DNA of 6,142 nucleotides from Saprospiraceae bacterium (lineage in GTDB: Bacteria > Bacteroidota > Bacteroidia > Chitinophagales > Saprospiraceae). Below, piece by piece: positions 1 through 6,077 of this stretch (positions are counted from its first letter, which is position 1; the number at the start of each line of letters is the position of its first letter). The DNA lies in NCBI GenBank assembly GCA_020528935.1, contig JAJDFU010000273.1:1-6142 (forward strand), in the 5' to 3' direction. The notes under the pieces were generated by a model. It did not search any database, was not told the origin of the DNA, and saw nothing but the letters and a program-made list of their open reading frames with translations. The position numbers and the translations under genes are program-made.

Positions 1-779
1 AGGAGGCCCAGCACCTGGATGCCATTTACTTCTCGCCCCACAAGTTCCTGGGTGGCCCCGGCTCCTCGGGCATACTGGTGTTCGATCCGCGCCTGTACAA
101 AAACCAGGTGCCCGACAACCCCGGCGGCGGCACGGTGGACTGGACCAACCCCTGGGGGGAGCACAAATACGTGGATGAGGTGGAAGCCCGCGAGGACGGC
201 GGCACGCCGGCCTTTCTTCAGACCATTCGCTGGGCGCTTTGCATACAGCTCAAAGAAGCCATGGGCGTAGAGCGCATGCTGGCCCGCGAGCACGAACTGC
301 TGCAACGCATCTGGGATCGCTTGGATCGCCTGCCCGGGCTGCACGTGCTGGCCGGGAAACATCGCGACCGCCTGGGAGTGATCTCCTTTATTATTGAAGG
401 CTTACACTACAATCTGGGCGTGAAGCTGCTCAACGACCGCTTCGGCATACAGGTGCGGGGCGGCTGCTCCTGTGCCGGCACCTACGGCCACTACCTGCTC
501 GATGTGACCCGGCAGCTGTCCAGCATCATCACCGATCAGATCAACCACGGCGATCTGTCGGCCAAACCCGGCTGGATCCGCATGTCCATCCATCCCACCA
601 TGACCGATGCCGAACTGGAACAGATCCTGGACGGCATCGAGGCGGTGTACCACCATCATGAGGAATGGGGAAAGGACTACCGCTACGATCCCGGCATCAA
701 CGAATTCATCTACGTCGACGGCGACTTCCCCGACGAGACCCAGCTGGTGGACCGCTGGTTTACCGATGCGCTGGGGTGA
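1..779 (+). CDS. Class V aminotransferase-fold PLP enzyme, SufS/CsdB-like (5' end missing)
   Basis: This gene is cut by the left edge. The reading frame is open from position 3 and gives 258 visible residues before TGA at 777-779, so no start codon is seen. The PLP-binding lysine lies in Ser-Pro-His-Lys (Lys codon 42-44), followed by a Phe-Leu-Gly-Gly-Pro-Gly loop typical of class V aminotransferase folds. A Glu-Asp-Gly-Gly-Thr-Pro segment follows (about 195-212), then Arg-Gly-Gly-Cys-Ser-Cys-Ala-Gly (456-479). The second Cys (471-473) aligns with the catalytic Cys of SufS-type cysteine desulfurases, and the first is extra. After the core there is an acidic, aromatic-rich tail of about 35 residues. 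The family assignment is firm. The reaction is inferred: cysteine desulfurase or selenocysteine-lyase-like activity is likely, but other lyases and epimerases share this fold. An IscS-type gene lies 111 bp downstream on the same strand. Confidence 0.85.
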   Translation, partial: EAQHLDAIYFSPHKFLGGPGSSGILVFDPRLYKNQVPDNPGGGTVDWTNPWGEHKYVDEVEAREDGGTPAFLQTIRWALCIQLKEAMGVERMLAREHELLQRIWDRLDRLPGLHVLAGKHRDRLGVISFIIEGLHYNLGVKLLNDRFGIQVRGGCSCAGTYGHYLLDVTRQLSSIITDQINHGDLSAKPGWIRMSIHPTMTDAELEQILDGIEAVYHHHEEWGKDYRYDPGINEFIYVDGDFPDETQLVDRWFTDALG

Positions 780-890
780 ATTGACTTGAGGTGAAGAGAG
801 TTAAGTGTTTGCAAGCCAGAGGCTTTTGCCAGCTGAATTGCAAGCCCATGCTGTGAACTATTTGGTTATACAACGGTGTTTTCAACACAT
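780..890 (+). promoter_or_regulatory. Leader of the cysteine desulfurase gene with repeated arms
   Basis: This gap is more AT-rich than the flanking genes. The 9-mer TTGCAAGCC occurs at 809-817 and again at 838-846. Between them, GGCTTTTGC (821-829) is an inverted copy of GCAAGCC with two extra T. The central segment can therefore pair with either the upstream copy (811-817, loop of 3) or the downstream copy (840-846, loop of 10). The first hairpin might act as a weak terminator for the upstream gene, but there is no real T-run after it. Close to the start, GTGTT-TTC-AACAC (876-888) forms a 5-bp inverted repeat. I could not identify a convincing -10/-35 or Bacteroidota -7/-33 promoter here, so the two genes may also be co-transcribed. 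Confidence 0.35.
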
Positions 891-2048
891 ATGAAACGAG
901 CTCAAAGCAAACGCATTTTCATGGATTACGCGGCCACCACCCCGGTGGACCCCGCAGTGATCGCAACCATGACGGAAGCCCTGCAGCGCTACCCCGGCAA
1001 TCCCTCCTCCATCCATGCCGAGGGGCGGGAAGCCCGCGCCCTCATCGAGCAGGCCCGCAAGACGGTGGCCGGGGCCATCGGCGCTTCCATCGGCGAGGTG
1101 TTCTTCACCAGCGGGGGCACCGAGTCCACCAACATGGCCCTGAAGAATGCCGTGCGCGACCTCAATGTGCAGCGCATCATCTCCTCGCCCCTGGAGCACC
1201 ACTGTGTGCTGCACTGCCTGGACACCCTTCAGCGCACCGAAGGCACCGAGGTGCTGTATCTCCAGGTGGACGGCAAAGGCCAGCCCGATCTGGAGGAACT
1301 GGACGTGCTGCTGAAGGAGGACGGCAAAAAGACTCTGGTGTCGCTCATGCACGCCAACAACGAGATCGGCACCCTGCTGGACCTGGATGCGGTAGCAGCC
1401 CTGTGCCGGGAACAGGGGGCGCTCTTCCATTCGGATACGGTGCAGACGGTAAGTACTTACGAGCTGGATGTATCCCGTACGCCCATCAGTTTTCTCACGG
1501 GCTCGGCCCACAAGTTTTTCGGTCCCAAAGGCGTGGGTTTCATCTACGTCAATGGCGACAACCTCATCGGACCCTACATCGACGGCGGCGCCCAGGAGCG
1601 CAACATGCGGGCCGGCACTGAAAACCTGCCCGGCATCCTGGGCATGGCCAAAGCGCTCGAGCTGGCGCTGGCCCGGAAAGACGAGCGGGAAGTCTATGTG
1701 CGCGGCCTGCGCGATGCCCTCTGGCAGCGCCTGCGCGAGTCCTTCGACGACCTGCAGGTGTACGGCGACCCCGGGCGGGGCCACTACAAGCTGCTCAATG
1801 TCTCCTTTCCGCCCTCGCCCCAGGCCGACCTGCTGTTGATGAACCTCGATATCGCCGGCATCAGCGTGAGCGGCGGTAGCGCCTGCAGTTCCGGCGCCGA
1901 TGCGGGCTCCCACGTGCTGGACGCTCTGGTCGGCGACCCCGGCCGCAAGGCGATCCGCTTTTCGCTCTCTCACCTCAACACCATGGACGAAGTCGAGCAG
2001 GTGGTCAATACCTTGAAGGAGATCCTGCCGGCCTCAGTAGAGGCGTGA
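891..2048 (+). CDS. Cysteine desulfurase, IscS/NifS type
   Basis: A PLP-dependent enzyme of 385 residues that takes sulfur from L-cysteine as an enzyme persulfide, releasing alanine, and supplies Fe-S cluster assembly, tRNA thiolation or other thio-cofactors in the cytoplasm. Numbering from ATG 891, the landmarks run in the family order: Met-Asp-Tyr-Ala-Ala-Thr-Thr-Pro near residue 11, Gly-Gly-Thr-Glu-Ser (75-79), Glu-His-His (His103 over the PLP ring), His-Ser-Asp-Thr-Val-Gln (Asp182, Gln185), Ser-Ala-His-Lys with the PLP Lys208 (codon 1512-1514), Arg-Ala-Gly-Thr-Glu-Asn, and the mobile-loop Ser-Ala-Cys-Ser-Ser-Gly with catalytic Cys332 (codon 1884-1886). The length is slightly below E. coli IscS (404), and the C-terminal IscU-binding tail of that protein is not evident. 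A GTG at 876 is in frame and would add five residues. I prefer ATG 891, which follows an A/C-rich leader like the other genes here. No isc or suf scaffold gene is in view, so iscS versus nifS cannot be decided. Confidence 0.95.
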   Translation: MKRAQSKRIFMDYAATTPVDPAVIATMTEALQRYPGNPSSIHAEGREARALIEQARKTVAGAIGASIGEVFFTSGGTESTNMALKNAVRDLNVQRIISSPLEHHCVLHCLDTLQRTEGTEVLYLQVDGKGQPDLEELDVLLKEDGKKTLVSLMHANNEIGTLLDLDAVAALCREQGALFHSDTVQTVSTYELDVSRTPISFLTGSAHKFFGPKGVGFIYVNGDNLIGPYIDGGAQERNMRAGTENLPGILGMAKALELALARKDEREVYVRGLRDALWQRLRESFDDLQVYGDPGRGHYKLLNVSFPPSPQADLLLMNLDIAGISVSGGSACSSGADAGSHVLDALVGDPGRKAIRFSLSHLNTMDEVEQVVNTLKEILPASVEA

Positions 2049-2098
2049 CTCCTACTCATCAGACGACTCCCGGTCATCCGATGAATAGGAGCGATCAC
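2045..2098. terminator. Hairpin between convergent genes, possible bidirectional terminator
   Basis: CTCCTACTCATC (2049-2060) faces GATGAATAGGAG (2080-2091), giving a 12-bp stem. The single imperfect position is C against A on the + strand but G against U in the - strand transcript, where the stem is continuous. GTGA (2045-2048) and TCAC (2095-2098) extend it past a 3-nt bulge, and GAC/GTC (2065-2067, 2073-2075) can pair inside the loop. It sits between the stop codons of the converging desulfurase and peptidase genes. No T-run follows either arm, so it is not a canonical intrinsic terminator. It may instead stabilise the 3' ends. Confidence 0.45.
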
Positions 2099-2105
2099 GG
2101 GCTCA

Positions 2106-4256
2106 CTACTTCTTAATCCCCTCCAGATCCAGCAAGAAGGCGTACTCCATGGCCGTTTCCTTGTAGCGCTCGAAGCGGCCGGAGGCTCCGCCGTGGCCGG
2201 TATCCAGATTGGTGTAGAGCAGTAGAGGGGCCTCATTCGTTTTCAGCTCCCGCAGCTTGGCTACCCATTTGGCGGGCTCCCAGTACTGCACCTGGCTGTC
2301 GTGCAGGCCGGTGGTGACCAGCATGGCCGGATAGGCCTGGGCTTCCACATTGTCGTAGGGCGAGTAGGACTTGATGTATTTGTAGTAGGTCTCGTCATTG
2401 GGGTTGCCCCACTCGTCGTACTCGAAGGTGGTGAGGGGAATGCTTTCGTCCAGCATGGTGGTGACCACATCCACGAAGGGCACAGCGGCGATCACGCCGT
2501 TGAACAGCTCCGGTGCCATGTTGATGACGGCACCCATGAGCAGGCCGCCGGCGCTGCCGCCCATGGCGTAGAGGTGCCCGGGGCTGGTGTAGTTTTGGGC
2601 CACCAGGTACTTGCCGCAGGCAATGAAGTCGGTGAAGGTGTTCTTCTTGTTCAGCAGCTTGCCGTCCTCATACCATTGCCGCCCCAGTTCCTGCCCGCCG
2701 CGGATGTGGGCGATGGCGAAGGCGAAGCCGCGGTCCAGCAGGCTCAGGCGCACGGAGCTGAAGTAGGGGTCCATGCTGGCACCGTAGGAGCCGTAGCCGT
2801 ACAACAACAGGGGCTGCTTGCCGTTCTTCTCAAAGCCTTTGCGGTACACCAGGCTGATGGGGATCTTCGTCCCGTCGGAGGCCGTGGCGTGCAGGCGCTC
2901 GCTCTGATAGTTTGCCGGATCGAAGTTCGGGTCCAGCACTTCCTGCTGCTTGAGCTGGGTGAACTCCCGGCTGCGCATGTTGTAGTCGTACTGGGTGTTG
3001 GGCGTGGTGAGGGAGGTGTACGACAGGCGCAGCAATTCGGTGTCGAACTGCGGGTTCACCGTCGTGTAGGCCAGGTAGGCGTCCTCCGGAAATTCGATGT
3101 AGTGCTCCTCGCCCTTCCAGGGCCGCACCCGCAGGCGGGTGATGCCCTCCTGGCGCTCGCTCAGCACCAGGTAGTCCTGAAAGATGTCCATGCCCTCGAA
3201 GAGCACCTCCTCGCGATGGGGGATGATCTCCTCCCAGTGCTCTTTGGTGGTGGCATCCTCCGGGCAGGCCATCAGGCGGAAGTTCTGGGCATTCCAGTTG
3301 GTGCGGATGTAGAACTTGTCTCCGTAATGGGCGATGCTGTACTCCAGCTTGCGCTCGCGGGGCTGGATCAGCCGGAAGCGGCCCGTGGGCTTGTCGGCTT
3401 CCAGCACGCGATACTCGTCGGACAGGGTCTGGCTGGAGCCGATCACCAGGTATTTCTTGGATTTGGTCTGGTACACAAAGGTGCTGAAAGTGGGGTCTGC
3501 TTCGTGAAAGACCTCCACGTCCTCGCTGACCGGCGTACCCAGCTTGTGCCGCATGATCTTGTACACGCGCAGGGTCTCGTCCTTGAGGCCGTAGAAGACG
3601 TGCTCGTTGTCGGCGGCCCAGGCGCAGGCGCCGTAGGTGTTGGGAATCTCGTCGGGCAGCATTTCGCCGGTCTCCAGGTTCTTGAAGCGCAGGGTGTAGA
3701 TGCGGCGGCTGAGGGTGTCCTCGCCGAAGGCCAGCAGCTTGTTGTCCGGGCTCACGTTGCGGCCGCCCACGGCGTAGTAGGCGTAGGACTTGGCCAGCTC
3801 GTTCACGTCCAGCATAATCTCCTCTTCGGCCTCCAGGCTGCCTTTCTTCCGGGCGTAGATGGGGTATTCCTTGCCCTTCTCGTAGCGGGTGAGGTAGTAG
3901 TACCCGTTGTCCTTGTACGGCACGCTTTCGTCATCCTGCTTGATGCGGCTCTTGATCTCCTCGAACAGGGCCTCCTGAAAGGGTTTGGTGTGGCCCAGTA
4001 CGGTATCCAGGTAGGCGTTCTCCGCCTTCAGGTAGTCGATCACCTCGGGATTTTCCCGCTCGTTGAGCCAGTAGTACTTATCGATGCGCGTATCGCCGTG
4101 AATGCTCAGCTCTTTGGGCTTTTGAGCGGCCTTCGGCGCTTCGGCTTCGAGCTGTTGAAAGGAGTCTTTCAGGGTCATGGGTTTGTCGGATTCGTTTTGA
4201 CAGGCGGTAAGGGTTACTATCAGCAACCCATACCCGAAAAGAGATCGTAGGTTCAT
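2106..4256 (-). CDS. ptrB: Oligopeptidase B, lipoprotein form (peptidase family S9A)
   Basis: A serine oligopeptidase of 716 residues that cleaves short peptides after Lys or Arg. Residues 1-19 are a lipoprotein signal: a short basic start, a hydrophobic stretch, and Leu-Thr-Ala-Cys with Cys19. A polar linker (about 20-47) follows, then His-Gly-Asp-Thr-Arg-Ile-Asp-Lys-Tyr-Tyr-Trp, where the family core begins. A beta-propeller (about 110-450) caps an alpha/beta-hydrolase domain (about 455-710). The triad is Ser568 in Gly-Gly-Ser-Ala-Gly-Gly (codon 2553-2555), Asp653 in Leu-His-Asp-Ser-Gln-Val-Gln, and His688 in Gly-His-Gly-Gly. The 85- and 35-residue spacings equal those of the E. coli enzyme (Ser532/Asp617/His652, from memory). 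The P1 Lys/Arg pocket acids appear as Glu612 and Asp614. E. coli PtrB is cytosolic, so the lipid anchor implies a periplasmic or outer-membrane location here. The gene lies 72 bp after the sulfatase gene on the same strand and could be read with it. Confidence 0.95.
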   Translation of the reverse strand: MNLRSLFGYGLLIVTLTACQNESDKPMTLKDSFQQLEAEAPKAAQKPKELSIHGDTRIDKYYWLNERENPEVIDYLKAENAYLDTVLGHTKPFQEALFEEIKSRIKQDDESVPYKDNGYYYLTRYEKGKEYPIYARKKGSLEAEEEIMLDVNELAKSYAYYAVGGRNVSPDNKLLAFGEDTLSRRIYTLRFKNLETGEMLPDEIPNTYGACAWAADNEHVFYGLKDETLRVYKIMRHKLGTPVSEDVEVFHEADPTFSTFVYQTKSKKYLVIGSSQTLSDEYRVLEADKPTGRFRLIQPRERKLEYSIAHYGDKFYIRTNWNAQNFRLMACPEDATTKEHWEEIIPHREEVLFEGMDIFQDYLVLSERQEGITRLRVRPWKGEEHYIEFPEDAYLAYTTVNPQFDTELLRLSYTSLTTPNTQYDYNMRSREFTQLKQQEVLDPNFDPANYQSERLHATASDGTKIPISLVYRKGFEKNGKQPLLLYGYGSYGASMDPYFSSVRLSLLDRGFAFAIAHIRGGQELGRQWYEDGKLLNKKNTFTDFIACGKYLVAQNYTSPGHLYAMGGSAGGLLMGAVINMAPELFNGVIAAVPFVDVVTTMLDESIPLTTFEYDEWGNPNDETYYKYIKSYSPYDNVEAQAYPAMLVTTGLHDSQVQYWEPAKWVAKLRELKTNEAPLLLYTNLDTGHGGASGRFERYKETAMEYAFLLDLEGIKK

Positions 4257-4328
4257 GTGTTTTGAATTTATTCAAAGACAAACGACAACCGGATATACGT
4301 TGCAAACCAATTGGAATGAACGCATGGG
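4257..4328 (-). promoter_or_regulatory. Gap upstream of the oligopeptidase gene, possible promoter
   Basis: Read on the - strand, TGTCTTTG (4280-4273) differs at one position from the Bacteroidota -7 consensus TAnnTTTG, and a TTTG lies upstream at 4306-4303. The 22-nt spacing is longer than usual, so this is a weak candidate. TTTGAA-TTTA-TTCAAA (4261-4276) is a perfect 6-bp inverted repeat with a 4-nt loop directly before the start codon, overlapping the candidate. CCAATTGG (4307-4314) is an 8-bp palindrome. No Shine-Dalgarno sequence precedes the ATG; the leader ends in TTCAAAACAC. I see no terminator for the upstream sulfatase gene, so read-through is possible. Confidence 0.3.
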
Positions 4329-5945
4329 TTATGCTGCGAAATAGTAGAGTTTCCCATTCACCTCGATCTCGAAGTTCATGATGTTGGGCCAACGGGGATC
4401 GTCCAACTCTTTTTCCCAGGCTTTGACCTCGGCCTTGAGCTCCTTCACTACCCGGGGGTATTGTTCGGCCAGGTTGGTAGTCTCGTTCTTGTCGTTTTCC
4501 AGGTCGAAGAGGAGGTCGTAGCCGGCTTTTTCGTCGTAGATCAGCTTCCACTTGCCCTTGCGGATGGCGCGGTTGGTGTGCGAGCGCCAGCAGAGAGCCT
4601 CGTGGGGGCTGCCGGCTGTTTGGCCCCTCAGGTAGGGGATGAGATTTACCCCGTCAAACACGCGATCTTCGGGCAGGGGGATGCCGGCCTCTTCGGTGCC
4701 GGTCGCGAAGAAGTCCATCAGGCTCACCGGCCGGCGGTAGGCCGTCCCGGCCGGGATGGTACCCGGCCAGCGCATGATGAAGGGCACATTGATCCCGCCT
4801 TCAAACAGCGTCATCTTACCGCCGGCCAGCGGGTGGTTGGTGGTGGCCTGGGTGTAGGTGGCCCCGCCGTTGTCGCTGGCAAAGCAGATGAGGGTGTTTT
4901 CGGCCAGGCCCAGGCTGTCCACGGCCTGGACGATCCGGCCCACCGCATCGTCCAGGGCCTGGATCATGGCGTAGTACACCCGCTTGTTGCGATCCTTCAC
5001 GTGGGCGAATTGATCGAAGTATTTTTTCGTGGCCTGGAAGGGGGTGTGGGGCGCGTTGAAGGGCACATAGGCGAAGAAAGGCTCGTCCTGGTGAGCCGCA
5101 ATGAAGCGCACCGTCTCCTCGGCAATGGCCGTGGTGAGGTAGCGGTCCTCCTGGATCTCCTGTTCGTTGCGGCGGATAGCCCAGAGCCCCTGCCGGCCTT
5201 TGCCCCAGATGTAGTCGTTGGAGAAGTCGCTGTGCTGGTGGTTGACGATGCCGGGATCGGTGGTGTCGGCAAAGAGCGTGAAAGCCTCGTAGAAGCCGTA
5301 CATCTCGTCGAAGCCGCGGGCGGTGGGCACCAGCCGCTCGTGATGACCGACGTGCCACTTGCCCATCATGGCCGTGGCGTAGCCTGCGGCATCCAGCAGC
5401 TCGGCCAGGGTGTATTCGGCCGGCGGGATGCCCTGCTTCTCCTGGGCCTCGGCATCGGGAAAGCTCACATTGTGGTTCACCTTCCAGTTATCGGTATCGA
5501 TGAAGTGCTTGAAGACGTAGTACTCCAGACGGTTCTTGGGGTACCGGCTCTGCGGCTGCAGCTCGTAGCCGAAGCGCTGCTGGTAGCGCCCGGTGAGGGT
5601 GCCGGCACGCGAGGGGCTGCAGATGGGGGAGGTAGCGTAGCCTTCCGTGCACACGGCGCCCTCGGTGCCCAGGCGGTCGAGGTGCCGGGTCGTCAGGTGG
5701 GGGCTGCCGTAGAGGGAAATGTCGGTGAGGCCCAGGTCGTCGGCCGTGATGAGGATGATGTTGGGCTTGCTGCTGGGATCGCGACCGGCATGATCCGCTT
5801 CGATCTGCTGCAGGTAGGCCTCTTTGCGGGCCACAGCGGCTTCGTCAAAGGTGATGTCCCATTCGTCGGAGGTCATGGGCAGGAGCAGGTAGCCGAGCCC
5901 GGCAAAAAGGCTGATGCCGAGCAGGATGGTCGGTCGTACTTTCAT
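4329..5945 (-). CDS. Type I (formylglycine-dependent) sulfatase, exported
   Basis: A 538-residue enzyme of the alkaline phosphatase/sulfatase superfamily that hydrolyses sulfate esters. The signature Cys-Ser-Pro-Ser-Arg-Ala-Gly-Thr-Leu-Thr-Gly starts at Cys109 (codon 5619-5621). This Cys must be oxidised to formylglycine by a maturase, which is not in the window. Other expected catalytic residues are visible: Asp69-Asp70 and Asp358-Asn359 for calcium, Lys196 in Gly-Lys-Trp-His, His300 in Ala-Pro-His, and Lys377 in Gly-Gly-Lys. The C-terminal subdomain starts near residue 450 with the usual Ala-Ile-Arg-Lys-Gly-Lys-Trp-Lys. Residues 5-23 are hydrophobic after a basic start, indicating a signal peptide or membrane anchor; there is no lipobox and no clear signal peptidase I site. 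The substrate (polysaccharide, glycosaminoglycan or small sulfate ester) cannot be read from the sequence. Residues about 130-175 look longer than in many relatives. The ATG at 5945 is the start that retains the export segment. Confidence 0.94.
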   Translation of the reverse strand: MKVRPTILLGISLFAGLGYLLLPMTSDEWDITFDEAAVARKEAYLQQIEADHAGRDPSSKPNIILITADDLGLTDISLYGSPHLTTRHLDRLGTEGAVCTEGYATSPICSPSRAGTLTGRYQQRFGYELQPQSRYPKNRLEYYVFKHFIDTDNWKVNHNVSFPDAEAQEKQGIPPAEYTLAELLDAAGYATAMMGKWHVGHHERLVPTARGFDEMYGFYEAFTLFADTTDPGIVNHQHSDFSNDYIWGKGRQGLWAIRRNEQEIQEDRYLTTAIAEETVRFIAAHQDEPFFAYVPFNAPHTPFQATKKYFDQFAHVKDRNKRVYYAMIQALDDAVGRIVQAVDSLGLAENTLICFASDNGGATYTQATTNHPLAGGKMTLFEGGINVPFIMRWPGTIPAGTAYRRPVSLMDFFATGTEEAGIPLPEDRVFDGVNLIPYLRGQTAGSPHEALCWRSHTNRAIRKGKWKLIYDEKAGYDLLFDLENDKNETTNLAEQYPRVVKELKAEVKAWEKELDDPRWPNIMNFEIEVNGKLYYFAA

Positions 5946-6077
5946 GAGTCGCGTGCTTGGGTGTTTTCAGGAAAAACGAAGGTACAAAGGCTGTGGTTTT
6001 TTGGATCGGGTGTTTTGAAGCCATCTGAAAAATGTTTTTGACGGCGAAAAGGAGACCGGCCTGCCGAAGGCAAGCTC
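5946..6077 (-). promoter_or_regulatory. Leader and likely promoter region of the sulfatase gene
   Basis: On the - strand, TACCTTCG (5984-5977) matches the Bacteroidota -7 consensus TAnnTTTG at all but one fixed position. It would give a leader of about 25 nt, which suits the phylum, but no clear -33 TTTG lies at the expected distance, so confidence is modest. The 9-mer GGGTGTTTT occurs twice (5959-5967 and 6008-6016), flanking this candidate. The second copy extends to GTGTTTTGAA, which also lies directly before the oligopeptidase start. A small hairpin with TGCC-GAA-GGCA at its core, extendable past one mismatch, spans 6059-6075 next to the tandem repeat. No coding sequence is supported in this stretch. 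Confidence 0.35.

Noticed and set aside
1..6. AGGAGG as a Shine-Dalgarno site
   Set aside because: It lies inside the open frame of the truncated PLP enzyme, with no matching start that would give a complete protein; the PLP lysine follows only about 14 codons later.
78..80. GTG at 78 as the start of a short complete gene
   Set aside because: The same frame is open upstream to the window edge and encodes the PLP-lysine motif at 33-68, so the gene is truncated by the window and does not start at 78.
876..878. GTG as start of the cysteine desulfurase
   Set aside because: It adds only five non-conserved residues, and ATG at 891 follows an A/C-rich leader like that of the oligopeptidase. GTG cannot be fully excluded.
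882..1973. 363-codon open frame on the - strand opposite the cysteine desulfurase gene
   Set aside because: The composition is biased in the same way and no domain is visible. The + strand frame carries all desulfurase motifs.
2301..4250. Very long open frame on the + strand (649 codons) opposite the oligopeptidase gene
   Set aside because: Its product is low-complexity, rich in Val, Gly, Ala, His and Gln, with no recognisable domain, and it mirrors the GC-rich codon use of the real gene. The - strand frame has a full catalytic triad and a signal sequence.
4078..4551. 157-codon - strand frame spanning the sulfatase-peptidase gap
   Set aside because: It overlaps both real genes out of frame, is Arg/Ser-rich with no motif, and explains nothing that the two genes do not.
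4461..6041. Long open frame on the + strand (526 codons) opposite the sulfatase gene
   Set aside because: It has the same antisense-shadow composition and covers a gene with intact sulfatase motifs on the - strand.
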